The notes under the pieces: model-generated | What the model saw: the letters and a program-made list of their open reading frames with translations, nothing else | What the model was told of the DNA's origin: nothing | Databases searched by the model: none | Origin: JAUILA01 sp964563925 | GTDB lineage: Bacteria > Bacteroidota > Bacteroidia > Cytophagales > Cyclobacteriaceae | Direction of reading: 5' to 3' | Assembly (NCBI GenBank): GCA_964563925.1 | Contig: CAZLZD010000013.1 | Location: 1-64,000 of the forward strand | DNA: 64,000 nt | Part shown: one piece after another, positions 55,625 to 64,000 of the stretch | How the letters are laid out: every line of letters begins with the position of its first letter | Position numbering within the stretch: position 1 is the first letter of the stretch | Program-made: the position numbers and the translations under genes

Positions 55625-56787
55625 TATGCTGCTTTGGCCATTTTATGGTTTGATTCACTTTTTGTCATAAATGCCGGATCGGTCTCGCCCCGGCTCACAC
55701 TCAGGATAATGCCCAGGGATATTCCGGTAAAGAGCAGGGATGTTCCCCCCATACTCACCATGGGCAGAGGCAATCCGGTCACTGGCCCAAGGCCTACCAC
55801 CACACCCATGTGCACCATCGCCTGCATGACAATGGCAAAACTGAGCCCGGCCGACAACAGTCCCCCATAGGCCCGCTGACTCATATCCACCGCGCGCATA
55901 CCACGGTAAAGCAGGACCAGGTACAGGACCAGGACAATTGCTCCGCCGGCCATACCGTATTCTTCAATAATGATGGCATAGACGAAATCGGAATAGGGAT
56001 GCGGGAGAATATTTCGTTCCTGGCTGTTACCGGGCCCCTTCCCGGTGAGCCCGCCGGTAGCCACCGCAATGCGTGCATGCTGTGCATGAAAGTGTAAATC
56101 GTCTTCGTCCAGAAAGCTTTCGATTCGGGCACGTGCCGTATCAGCCCGGACGCCGAATTGCAACGCCCCCACCCCCGCAATCACGCCGACAACCACCAGC
56201 ATGGCCAGGTATTTAACCGGTACCCTGCCAATAAACAGGATCAGCATACAGGTCAGGAATAACAGGAGTGCTGATGAAAGATTGGTCAGGGCAATGAGTC
56301 CGCAGATCAGCCCGCACCAGATCAGCATAGGTATAAGGGATTCCCGTATATTCTGGATATTCTGCTGGCGACGTGACAGCATACCGGCCAGGTTCATGAT
56401 CAGGGCAAGACTTGCCAGATCGGAAGGCTGGAACGAAGCATTGAGTACCGGAATGGTAATCCAACGGCTGGCTTCGTTAATGGTCATTCCGTTTCGGAAG
56501 GTATAGATCAGCAACGGTACACTGACCCAAAGGGCCAGTTTTGAAAGCTTATAGTAATAGCGATAGTCGATCTTATGTGCAACCCACATGGCCAGGAAAC
56601 CCAGGCCCACGAGCAGGGTATGCTTAAAGAGGTATGTCTCAGGGTGTGACATGCGCTTAAATGCCAGCGTTCCGGTTGCGCTGTACACCACCAGAATGGA
56701 AATCAGTGAAAGCGCTATGACCACGGCCCAGATGACCGGGTCTCCCTGCATATGCTTGTCAGCCCACGTTTTTACTTTTGTCATCAT
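55624..56787 (-). CDS. ftsW: Septal peptidoglycan polymerase FtsW
   Basis: A 387-residue SEDS-family membrane protein with about ten transmembrane helices, which polymerises lipid II with FtsI. Conserved blocks: NEASRWI then FQPSDLASLALI in the middle, and GLVTGLPLPMVSMGGTS-like sequence at the C-terminus (GPVTGLPLPMVSMGGTSLLF). It overlaps murD by 4 bases (ATGA). Confidence 0.96.
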   Translation of the reverse strand: MMTKVKTWADKHMQGDPVIWAVVIALSLISILVVYSATGTLAFKRMSHPETYLFKHTLLVGLGFLAMWVAHKIDYRYYYKLSKLALWVSVPLLIYTFRNGMTINEASRWITIPVLNASFQPSDLASLALIMNLAGMLSRRQQNIQNIRESLIPMLIWCGLICGLIALTNLSSALLLFLTCMLILFIGRVPVKYLAMLVVVGVIAGVGALQFGVRADTARARIESFLDEDDLHFHAQHARIAVATGGLTGKGPGNSQERNILPHPYSDFVYAIIIEEYGMAGGAIVLVLYLVLLYRGMRAVDMSQRAYGGLLSAGLSFAIVMQAMVHMGVVVGLGPVTGLPLPMVSMGGTSLLFTGISLGIILSVSRGETDPAFMTKSESNHKMAKAA

Positions 56788-58136
56788 GGCATTTGCGGTT
56801 TATTCTCCAAATCATTTTTCAACTCCCTCACAGCCTGCCTGAACTGATCACCCCGGTCTTCATAGTTTTTGAACAGATCAAAACTGGCGCATGCCGGCGA
56901 AAGCAGGACAACATCATGGCTCTCTGCATAATCGAGTGCACCCCGCACAGCCTCGCGGACATCCTCGGTCTCCATCAGATCGGCGACCTGGTGACCGAAA
57001 GCCTTCTTCAGTTTGCTGTTGTCCCTGCCAAGGCAGACCAGTGCCTTTACTTTCTGGCGCACTTCATCCATGATGAGGTCATACTCATTACCCTTGTCAA
57101 TTCCACCGGCAATCCATACCAGCGGTTCGTGAAAACTCCCCAGCGCGTAACGGACCGCATCCACATTAGTGGCTTTGGAATCATTGAAAAAGCGGACATC
57201 ATTAATGGTCCCCACGTATTCAAGACGGTGCGGGGCGTTGCGGAATGTTTTGAGTGACTCCCTCAGTGACTGTTCATCCACACCGCAGAGGCGGGCAGCC
57301 TCTATGGCGCAAAGCATATTGACTGCATTGTGCATTCCCCGGAGAACCGTTTCCTCCTGGGCAATCGAGAATCCGTCAAAATGCATGACACCCTCTTCCC
57401 ACCAGGCTGACTTGCCCTCCGTATCCAGAACGGACACTTCTTTCAGATGAGCCCGCACCCCATGACTGCGTTCAGCCACAGGGGCACTGTCGGTATTTGC
57501 GATGCAGTATTCTTCGGGTGCCTGGTTCCGGGTAATCCTGAATTTGCTGTCTATATATTTCTGAAGGGAATTATCATACCGGTCCAGGTGGTCGGGGGTA
57601 ATGTTCAGAAGAATGGCAATATGCGGCCTGAAAGTGCGGATTCCGTCCAACTGGAAGCTGCTTATTTCCACAACCCAGTAGGCCTTATCCCCTTCCAGAA
57701 GCTGTCCGGCCAAGCTTTTCCCTACATTTCCTGCCAGTCCGACATCAAAACCGGCTTCACGCAGCAGGTGGTAGGTCAGCAGGGTGGTGGTAGTCTTTCC
57801 GTTCGTACCGGTTATGGCAATGATCTTTCCGGACGTAAAACGGTAACCAAATTCAAGCTCATCGATAACCTCAATGCCGCGGTCCAGCGCCTGTTTAACC
57901 AGGGACTGCGTAAACGGGATGCCCGGACTCTTGATAATAAGCCCGGCGTTCAACACGGCAGATTCGGTGTGGCCGCCTTCTTCATAGTCAATCCCGCTGT
58001 CGTCAAGCTGCTTCTTCCTCTCCGGGGAAATCCGGCCATGTTCTGAAACGAACACACCATATCCTTTCCGCCTGGCAAGGAGTGCCGCTCCGGTTCCGCT
58101 TTCGCCCGCGCCTAATATGACGATCCTTGGATTCAC
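56784..58136 (-). CDS. murD: UDP-N-acetylmuramoylalanine--D-glutamate ligase
   Basis: A 450-residue Mur ligase adding D-glutamate. N-terminal GAGESGTGAALLA, P-loop GTNGKTTTTLL near 113, and the C-terminal FFNDSKATNVDAV block. It begins with GTG at 58136, overlapping the stop of the 44-codon ORF (GTGA). Length is normal. Confidence 0.97.
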   Translation of the reverse strand: MNPRIVILGAGESGTGAALLARRKGYGVFVSEHGRISPERKKQLDDSGIDYEEGGHTESAVLNAGLIIKSPGIPFTQSLVKQALDRGIEVIDELEFGYRFTSGKIIAITGTNGKTTTTLLTYHLLREAGFDVGLAGNVGKSLAGQLLEGDKAYWVVEISSFQLDGIRTFRPHIAILLNITPDHLDRYDNSLQKYIDSKFRITRNQAPEEYCIANTDSAPVAERSHGVRAHLKEVSVLDTEGKSAWWEEGVMHFDGFSIAQEETVLRGMHNAVNMLCAIEAARLCGVDEQSLRESLKTFRNAPHRLEYVGTINDVRFFNDSKATNVDAVRYALGSFHEPLVWIAGGIDKGNEYDLIMDEVRQKVKALVCLGRDNSKLKKAFGHQVADLMETEDVREAVRGALDYAESHDVVLLSPACASFDLFKNYEDRGDQFRQAVRELKNDLENKPQMP

Positions 58137-58267
58137 TTATTCCACTCCATTTTTTGGTTTTGATGGTCTGGTCGCTTGACCAAACCCATAATTTTTTTAA
58201 GTCCCTTCATGCTCTCCCTCTCTGCCCAGTTCAGTATCATCATCAATATGTCACAGCTGTTGATCAT
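58133..58267 (-). CDS. 44-codon ORF between mraY and murD, coupled on both sides
   Basis: A possible small protein of 44 residues. Its ATG (58267) overlaps the mraY stop as ATGA, and its TGA overlaps the murD GTG start as GTGA, the same coupling used by the known genes of the cluster. The peptide has a hydrophobic N-terminal part ([15 protein letters not shown]) and a basic Lys/Arg/Gln-rich C-terminal part ([19 protein letters not shown]). No homology is recognised. It could be a real division-cluster peptide or simply a leader that carries ribosomes across a 130-base spacer. It is too short to judge by composition alone. Confidence 0.5.
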   Translation of the reverse strand: MINSCDILMMILNWAERESMKGLKKIMGLVKRPDHQNQKMEWNK

Positions 58268-59472
58268 CGTAGTTTTAAGGTTGCTAAACTCAAAATGGCT
58301 AACAGGATACCCACCATCCAAAACCGGGTAACGATCTTGGATTCGTGTAAATTCTTCATCTGATAGTGATGATGGAGAGGGGACATTCGGAAAATCCGCC
58401 GTCCTTCCCCGTACTTGCGCTTCGTATATTTGAAATAGCTTACCTGAAGAATTACCGACAGGTTTTCAATCAGGAATACCCCGCACATTACGGGGATCAA
58501 TAATTCCTTGCGAATACTGAATGCGATGACTGCGATGATACCACCGAGTGTGAGACTGCCCGTATCTCCCATAAATACCTGGGCGGGATATGAATTATAC
58601 CAGAGAAAGCCGAGGCAGGCCCCAACAAAGGCGCTGCAAAAAATTACGACTTCACTCAGGTTCGGTATGTGCATTATATTGAGGTACTGGCTAAAATCGA
58701 CCCGTCCGGAGAGGTAGGCAAAAATGGCAAGCGTGAGACCGATGATGGCCGATGTCCCCGCCGCCAGGCCGTCAATTCCGTCAGTAATATTTGCCCCGTT
58801 GCTCACGGCTGTGATGATAAATATTACAATGAGTACATAAATGATCCAGGTAAACCCGTCATCCACAAAGGGCAGGATCTTGTCATAGTCCAGCTCGTTG
58901 TTTTTCACAAAAGGAACAGTGGTCTTGGAAGATTTTACATCTTCGTAAGACCGGACAATTTCATTGTCCACAAGCCTGGTTTCACCGCTGTATTCACGAA
59001 CGATCACGTCGTCGTTGAAATAGAGGGTAACCCCGACAATGATCCCGATTCCGATTTGTCCGACTATCTTAAATTTCCCGGCCAGGCCCTTTTTATTCTT
59101 AAGGAATACTTTGATATAATCATCCAGAAAGCCTATGGTACCCAGCCAGATGGTGGTAATCACCAGCAGGACCACATATACATTATCTACCCGGGCGAAG
59201 AGCAGGACGGGAATGAGGATGGCCGCGATGATTATAAGTCCGCCCATTGTCGGCGTACCTTTTTTCTCCATCTGGCCTTCCAGGCCAAGGTCACGGATAC
59301 TTTCGCCTACCTGCTGACGGCGGAGAAAATTAATGATCCGGCGACCGATAAGAACAGCTATGAACAGGGACAGGAATGCAGCCATACCCGCCCGGAAGGA
59401 GATGTACTGAAATACACTCGCCCCGATCAGGTCAAATTCTCTTTCCAAATAATCAAACAGGTAGTACAGCAT
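58264..59472 (-). CDS. mraY: Phospho-N-acetylmuramoyl-pentapeptide transferase
   Basis: A 402-residue membrane enzyme that makes lipid [10 protein letters not shown] near the N-terminus, FLDDYIK and the catalytic Asp cluster ITDGIDGLA, then the HHHYQ block near the C-terminus are hallmarks. It is longer than E. coli MraY (360) because of an insertion (about 165-205) usual in Bacteroidota. It starts 3 bases after murE. Confidence 0.97.
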   Translation of the reverse strand: MLYYLFDYLEREFDLIGASVFQYISFRAGMAAFLSLFIAVLIGRRIINFLRRQQVGESIRDLGLEGQMEKKGTPTMGGLIIIAAILIPVLLFARVDNVYVVLLVITTIWLGTIGFLDDYIKVFLKNKKGLAGKFKIVGQIGIGIIVGVTLYFNDDVIVREYSGETRLVDNEIVRSYEDVKSSKTTVPFVKNNELDYDKILPFVDDGFTWIIYVLIVIFIITAVSNGANITDGIDGLAAGTSAIIGLTLAIFAYLSGRVDFSQYLNIMHIPNLSEVVIFCSAFVGACLGFLWYNSYPAQVFMGDTGSLTLGGIIAVIAFSIRKELLIPVMCGVFLIENLSVILQVSYFKYTKRKYGEGRRIFRMSPLHHHYQMKNLHESKIVTRFWMVGILLAILSLATLKLR

Positions 59473-59475
59473 GCG

Positions 59476-60939
59476 TTAACTCGCCAATAAATTCAACATA
59501 CGGCTCAAAACTTCTTTGTCGTCGAAGGGATGCCTCACCCCTTCGATTTCCTGGTATTTTTCGTGTCCCTTTCCGGCCACTAAAATGATATCCCCTGCCT
59601 TTCCCATCATGCAGGCAGTTTTTATGGCTTCCTCGCGGTCAGCCACCACGAGGGTTTTCTTATAGTCTGCCGGACTCACCCCGGCTTGCATATCTTTTAT
59701 TATCTCAATCGGATCTTCAAACCGGGGATTATCCGAGGTAAGAATGATCTTGTCACTGAATTTGCACGCAATGGAGGCCATCAGCGGACGTTTTCCCTTA
59801 TCCCGGTTTCCTCCGCATCCCACCACGGTGATCACCTGCTCATTCCCGGTTCGGAATTCGCGAATCGTTTCCAGTACATTCTGCAGCGCGTCCGGAGTAT
59901 GGGCGTAATCAACCAGGGCGGTGATCCGCGTATCGGAGATTACCTGTTCAAAGCGTCCGGGGGCTCCTTCGGTGAGGGTAAGCTGGCGCAGTATCTCATC
60001 TGCCTCCTCATCCAGGAGAATGCCGGCCGCATATGCCGCCAGTAAATTGTAGGCATTGAAATCACCGATCAGCCTGAACCAGGCCTGCCTCCCGTCAATA
60101 TCAAGTTCGAGTCCCTGCAACGAGTTGGATAATAATTTTGCCTTGAACTCGGCCGGACTTCTCAGGGCATAGGTATGCTTGCTGGCCCGGGTATTCTGCA
60201 GCATTACCCGTCCGCGCTTGTCATCCACATTGGTCAGTGCAAACGCCTCGGAAGTTAAATGATCAAAGAGCAGCTTCTTGCTGGCTATGTAATGATCGAA
60301 TGTTTTGTGGTAATCGAGGTGGTCATGCGTGATATTGGTGAAAATGGCCCCGGTAAACGAAACGCCGAATACCCTTTTCTGATCGAGGGCATGGGAAGAC
60401 ACCTCCATGAAAGCATGGGTACAGCCCTCATCAACCATCTTCCGAAGTAGCTGGTTGATACTTAATGCGTCCGGGGTGGTATGAGTGGCCTCTGCGGTCT
60501 CATCACCGATCCTGTTCACTACGGTGGATAGCAAGCCGGACTTATATCCCATGTTGGTGAACAGGTTATACAATACTGTGGCGACCGTAGTCTTGCCATT
60601 GGTACCGGTAACACCCACCAGCTTCAGCGAGGCGGCCGGGTTCCCGTAGAAATTACTTGCCATCAGGCTGAGTGCCTCGGCACTGTCGCGGACAGCCACA
60701 TAAGTGATACCTTCCTGCATTTCCAGAGGAAGCTCTTCGCAAACAATGGCGGTGGCACCGTCGGCAATGGCGGCCGGAATAAACCGGTGACCGTCTGCCT
60801 GGGTTCCTCGTACCGCTACGAAGACAGAATCCTCTTCCACTTTCCTTGAGTCAAAGACAATTTCACTGATCTCGCGGCTCATATCACCGGAGGCTGAGAT
60901 CAGGGAAACTTTGTACAATATGTCTTTTAGTACAGGCAT
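59476..60939 (-). CDS. murE: UDP-MurNAc-tripeptide synthetase
   Basis: A 487-residue Mur ligase that adds the third amino acid. P-loop GTNGKTTVATVL near residue 113, the carbamylated Lys region and the DNPR motif (SDNPRFEDP). DNPR is the mark of enzymes that use meso-diaminopimelate, so the wall is predicted to be mDAP-type. The stop of ftsI overlaps its ATG by one base (TAATG). Confidence 0.97.
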   Translation of the reverse strand: MPVLKDILYKVSLISASGDMSREISEIVFDSRKVEEDSVFVAVRGTQADGHRFIPAAIADGATAIVCEELPLEMQEGITYVAVRDSAEALSLMASNFYGNPAASLKLVGVTGTNGKTTVATVLYNLFTNMGYKSGLLSTVVNRIGDETAEATHTTPDALSINQLLRKMVDEGCTHAFMEVSSHALDQKRVFGVSFTGAIFTNITHDHLDYHKTFDHYIASKKLLFDHLTSEAFALTNVDDKRGRVMLQNTRASKHTYALRSPAEFKAKLLSNSLQGLELDIDGRQAWFRLIGDFNAYNLLAAYAAGILLDEEADEILRQLTLTEGAPGRFEQVISDTRITALVDYAHTPDALQNVLETIREFRTGNEQVITVVGCGGNRDKGKRPLMASIACKFSDKIILTSDNPRFEDPIEIIKDMQAGVSPADYKKTLVVADREEAIKTACMMGKAGDIILVAGKGHEKYQEIEGVRHPFDDKEVLSRMLNLLAS

Positions 60940-63026
60940 TAACTCAGTTCAATCAAAATTTCACTTCCTTTTCGGATGGTCACGCCCGGGAGTGTGGATT
61001 GTCTCTTCACGCGTCCCTTGCCACGATACCTCACACGCATTCCCCGGCTTTCCAGCAGGTAAATCGCATCGCGAAGGGTCATCCCGGTCACATTGGGAAC
61101 CTGCAACTCATTCTCCGGCTGCTCTTCCCAGGTAATCGTATCCTGCTCCACCTGCGTACGCACCCACCCATCCAGGTTCTCAGGACGCTGTGGTATATCA
61201 AGTTCCTCGCAAAGCAAATCGAGTTCCTTGTATAATCCGGCGCGGATAACGGGAAAGGTCCCGTCCCCTTCCTCTTCCAGGACTACGGGGTCATGCAGCT
61301 CAATATCCCGGGCATAGATATTATCGGCAATCTCCCTGAAGACAGGGGCGGCCACATTGGAACCGTATTGTCTCCAGCCCCTGGGGTTCTTAATCACCAC
61401 GATCGCGCTGTATTTTGGATTGTCGGCTGGAAAATAGCCGGCAAATGAGGTGAGGTACTTGCGGGTATAGCGGCCATTCTCCAGCACCTGAGCGGTCCCG
61501 GTCTTGCCTGCAATGGCATAATGCTCGTTTTTGATATTCATGGCAGTACCCCGTTCCACCACGCCCTCAAGGATCTCCTGAAGTTTTTCGAGGGTTTCGG
61601 TCGAACATATCTTCCGGTTGATAACCTGCGGTTTGAATTCTTCTATTATGCGGTCTGCATTCCTTATTCGCTTCACCAGGTAAGGACGAACCATCTTACC
61701 GTCGTTGGCCACGGCATTGTAGACCGAAAGCGTCTGAAGGGGGGTAAGCTCAAGCCCGTAGCCATACGCCATCCAGGGGAGAGTTATACCGCTCCAGTCT
61801 TTGTCTTTCGGGCGCTTGATTTTGGGAATTCCCTCCCCCTTGATCTGCATGCCCAGGGGCGACGAAAGCCCGAGTTCGTCCACATAGTGAAGGAACCGGT
61901 CAGGATTTAGTCCGAAATATTTATCCATCAGCTTGGCCATTGCCACATTGGAGGATTTTTCAAATGCCTCCCTGATGGTGATCATGCCGTATCCGCCCGC
62001 ATCATGATCCTTCACCACGTTATTATAAAACTGGTACGTTCCGTCTCCGGTATCCACACTGTCTTCCAGGCTGATATTCGTCTCTTCCAGGAGGGCCAGC
62101 ATGGTCACCAGCTTAAAGGTGGAACCGGGCTCCCTGAGGCCACCCACCGCATAATTGTACCTTTCGTAATAATATCCCTCATCACTCCGGCTCAGGTTGG
62201 AGATCGCCTTAATCTCACCGGTAGCCACCTCGGTCACCACCACCGTACCATAATCTGCTGAATGATACTCCAGGGCGCGCAACAGGGCTGTTTCCGATAC
62301 ATCCTGCAGGTTGATGTCGATGGTTGTTTCGATATCATACCCATTCTCCGTGCGAATTTCCGTACCATCATAAACCGGACGCCAGCTGCCACCGGCTATT
62401 TTCTGGTAGAGGGCCTGTCCGTCTTTGCCTGCCAGGTAATTATCGAAGCTGTACTCCAGTCCGGCTCCCCGCTTATTCTCATTGATAAATCCGATTGTCC
62501 GCTTGCTGAGGTTATTAAACGGATGGAACCGCTTATCCACTTTTTCAAAGATGACCCCGCCGCCCAGTCTGCCTTCACGAAAGACAGGCCATTTTTCCAT
62601 TTTTTTCTTATCCTGGTACCCGACTTGCTGCCGGCTCACCAGGAGATACTGACGGCCTTCTGCCCGGGCATTTTTCAGCTTTGTCTTGTAGGATTCACGG
62701 CTCATATCCCCGAAATGACGGGAAAGCAAAAGGGCCAGTGAATCCAGCCCTTTTTGAAAAGTCTCTTCAGATGCCCTCGTGGCATCGAAGCCAACCCTGT
62801 AGAAAGGCAGCGAAGTGGCCAGAAGACTGCCGTTGTCCGAATAAATATTCCCTCTTGTGGCCTTGATCGTTTTGTTGGAATACGCAATCTGATCCGCCAT
62901 TTCGGACCAACGTTCACCCTCTGCAAACTGGATATGACTCACCCTGTATATGATGGCCGTCGCAAAGAGGACCACCATCAGGAAAGCCAGGCGGCTGCGC
63001 AGTAATATGGACTTCTTAATATTCAC
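60939..63026 (-). CDS. ftsI: Class B penicillin-binding protein FtsI with PASTA domain
   Basis: A 695-residue division transpeptidase. One N-terminal transmembrane helix (about 10-28), a dimerisation domain, and a transpeptidase domain with STFK (302-305), SSN (358-360) and KTGT (508-511). A PASTA domain (about 625-695, VPNVTGMTLRDAIYLLESRG) ends the protein. It cross-links septal peptidoglycan with FtsW. It starts with GTG at 63026, inside the last codons of ftsL. Confidence 0.96.
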   Translation of the reverse strand: MNIKKSILLRSRLAFLMVVLFATAIIYRVSHIQFAEGERWSEMADQIAYSNKTIKATRGNIYSDNGSLLATSLPFYRVGFDATRASEETFQKGLDSLALLLSRHFGDMSRESYKTKLKNARAEGRQYLLVSRQQVGYQDKKKMEKWPVFREGRLGGGVIFEKVDKRFHPFNNLSKRTIGFINENKRGAGLEYSFDNYLAGKDGQALYQKIAGGSWRPVYDGTEIRTENGYDIETTIDINLQDVSETALLRALEYHSADYGTVVVTEVATGEIKAISNLSRSDEGYYYERYNYAVGGLREPGSTFKLVTMLALLEETNISLEDSVDTGDGTYQFYNNVVKDHDAGGYGMITIREAFEKSSNVAMAKLMDKYFGLNPDRFLHYVDELGLSSPLGMQIKGEGIPKIKRPKDKDWSGITLPWMAYGYGLELTPLQTLSVYNAVANDGKMVRPYLVKRIRNADRIIEEFKPQVINRKICSTETLEKLQEILEGVVERGTAMNIKNEHYAIAGKTGTAQVLENGRYTRKYLTSFAGYFPADNPKYSAIVVIKNPRGWRQYGSNVAAPVFREIADNIYARDIELHDPVVLEEEGDGTFPVIRAGLYKELDLLCEELDIPQRPENLDGWVRTQVEQDTITWEEQPENELQVPNVTGMTLRDAIYLLESRGMRVRYRGKGRVKRQSTLPGVTIRKGSEILIELS

Positions 63027-63390
63027 CTTCTTCGATCACAATTTTTTCGGGTGGAATCACACTTTCCACAATCCCCCTCTTACGGACACTTTTTGCCACC
63101 TCTGACTGCTTGCTGGCAAACATATAATCGCTTTTCAGCGTGGTATAATCAGCCCGAAGATCTTCGACTTCCACTTTGAGACGGTCAATCTTGCGGACTG
63201 TCTTTTCAGCATAATGCGAGTTTCCTATATAGAATATGCCCAGGACAGTCAGGAAAAGCACATAAGGGACATACTTGACGGGAACCCCGCTCTCAAACAC
63301 CACGGGAATCCTCAAGGCTTCCTCGATCCGGGTGAAAATGCTCTTTCGCCCGGTAGCCTTATTTGATACTTTATATGTGTTTGTTGCCAT
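63016..63390 (-). CDS. ftsL: FtsL-like division protein
   Basis: A 124-residue single-pass protein with a cytoplasmic N-terminus, a transmembrane helix (about 40-57, YVPYVLFLTVLGIFYIG) and a coiled coil (about 62-105). This is the layout and position of FtsL, which joins FtsQ and the septal synthases. Sequence conservation of FtsL is low, so the call rests on topology and gene order between rsmH and ftsI. Confidence 0.85.
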   Translation of the reverse strand: MATNTYKVSNKATGRKSIFTRIEEALRIPVVFESGVPVKYVPYVLFLTVLGIFYIGNSHYAEKTVRKIDRLKVEVEDLRADYTTLKSDYMFASKQSEVAKSVRKRGIVESVIPPEKIVIEEGEY

Positions 63391-63393
63391 CGT

Positions 63394-64000
63394 CTATTTC
63401 TTTTCCGCTATTCTAAGTTTGGCACTTCGTGCCCTGTTGTTTCTTTGTATTTCTTCCTCTGAAGCAGTCAAAGGTTTACGGGTCAGTGGCTCAAACGGCC
63501 TGATCACGTTACCGTAAAAATCTTTCTCCAGGTTCCCCTTCACATTGCCGGTATTTATGAAATTCTTCACAATCCGGTCTTCAAGGGAATGATAGGACAT
63601 GACGACCAACCGTCCGCCTTCATTCATCAGACCCGGCGTTTGCTCGAGTACTTCCTCCAGCGCCACCAGCTCTTCGTTAACTTCGATCCGCAAGGCCTGG
63701 AACACCTGGGCATAGTACCGGTTCTCCCGTCCCCGTTTTGCAAATCGACCGAGTACGTCCTTTAATTCGCTTATCGTTTCAAATGGCTTCCGGGCTCGTG
63801 CCGCCACCAGCGCTGCTGCGAGGGTTTTGGCATTCCGGACCTCTCCGTACATGCCCAGGATCCGATGCAGCTCTTTTTCCTCACTGGTATTCAGCACATC
63901 GGCAGCCGTTCGGGCGAGGTTGCGATCCATTCGCATATCCAGGCCAGCGTCGAACCGCGTACTGAATCCACGGTCAGCTTCGTTGATCTGGTGGGAGGAT
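63394..64000 (-). CDS. rsmH: 16S rRNA m4C1402 methyltransferase RsmH (5' end missing)
   Basis: The C-terminal two thirds of RsmH (MraW), which methylates the N4 of C1402 in 16S rRNA. The frame runs off the window; the last visible codons read SSHQINEADRGFSTRFDAGLDMRMD, the family block, so the gene is genuine and continues beyond 64000. An ATG at 63936 is internal and not the start. Later blocks are SYHSLEDRIVKNF and the C-terminal NNRARSAKLRIAEK. It precedes ftsL by 3 bases. Confidence 0.96.
   Translation of the reverse strand, partial: SSHQINEADRGFSTRFDAGLDMRMDRNLARTAADVLNTSEEKELHRILGMYGEVRNAKTLAAALVAARARKPFETISELKDVLGRFAKRGRENRYYAQVFQALRIEVNEELVALEEVLEQTPGLMNEGGRLVVMSYHSLEDRIVKNFINTGNVKGNLEKDFYGNVIRPFEPLTRKPLTASEEEIQRNNRARSAKLRIAEKK

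Noticed and set aside
58669..59490. 273-residue open frame on the plus strand inside mraY
   Set aside because: It is a shadow of the mraY reading frame, with composition unlike a membrane or soluble enzyme and no motif.
1..64000. tRNA or rRNA genes
   Set aside because: No cloverleaf or rRNA-like sequence was seen by eye in the intergenic spaces, most of which are below 150 bases. A covariance-model scan would be the decisive check.

Overview
The window is an ordinary chromosomal stretch of a member of the Bacteroidota, most likely a Cytophagales-type marine or environmental lineage. The evidence is: a fused LpxC/FabZ protein; the type IX secretion regulator PorX and a protein with a type IX C-terminal sorting domain; families almost confined to this phylum (DUF3822, DUF4296, DUF4835, DUF4905, OstA-like, TIGR02757); several TAnnTTTG promoter boxes, the signature of the Bacteroidota housekeeping sigma factor; and a division/cell-wall (dcw) cluster without murF. 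There is a 100-base run of N at 49068-49167, so this is a scaffolded draft or metagenome assembly. No rRNA, tRNA, insertion sequence, prophage or CRISPR array was seen.

Layout. 1-2840: DUF2911 protein, then fumarylacetoacetase and a flavin reductase-like protein (aromatic amino acid breakdown). 2967-8805: valS, facing an operon porX-tsaE-ald. 8873-14149: an HD phosphohydrolase and the lipid A genes lpxD, lpxC/fabZ, lpxA plus a lone ABC ATPase. 14282-23536: a lipoprotein, mutS2-DUF4296, a short Bat-type cluster (DUF58, membrane protein, VWA protein), yggS, DUF423, DUF1573 and a RecD-like helicase. 23533-30804: thioesterase, two Nudix proteins, an uncharacterised membrane protein with DUF3822 and coaD, pyrE, an SLC13 transporter and TIGR02757. 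30808-39369: envelope genes (lipoprotein, LysM/RlpA-like, DUF4905, NfeD, kdsB) mixed with metabolism and repair (FMN reductase, exonuclease III, class IV aminotransferase, HPF, DUF3052, malate dehydrogenase). 39468-48970: a cNMP-binding protein, tilS, OstA-like, a T9SS cargo protein, bamD, rpoZ, coaBC, DUF4835, a 74-residue small protein and recN. 48971-49435: a repeat-rich spacer with the assembly gap. 49436-64000: the dcw cluster on the minus strand, transcribed rsmH-ftsL-ftsI-murE-mraY-(44-codon ORF)-murD-ftsW-murG-murC-ftsQ-ftsA-ftsZ, with rsmH cut by the window end.

How the genes work together. Much of the window builds the Gram-negative envelope: lipid A (lpxD, lpxC/fabZ, lpxA), the Kdo donor (kdsB), LPS transport (OstA-like), outer-membrane assembly (bamD), peptidoglycan (mur genes, mraY, ftsI, ftsW) and septation (ftsL, ftsQ, ftsA, ftsZ). 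The genes are tightly packed: ATGA/GTGA/TAATG start-stop overlaps are the rule, and three convergent gene pairs share 4-bp stop overlaps. No clearly new multi-gene system was found. The best leads are a 44-codon ORF translationally coupled on both sides inside the dcw cluster, a three-gene unit that pairs an uncharacterised membrane-anchored protein with DUF3822, a small basic protein locked between DUF4835 and recN, and a structured repeat array carrying an inserted palindrome at the assembly gap.
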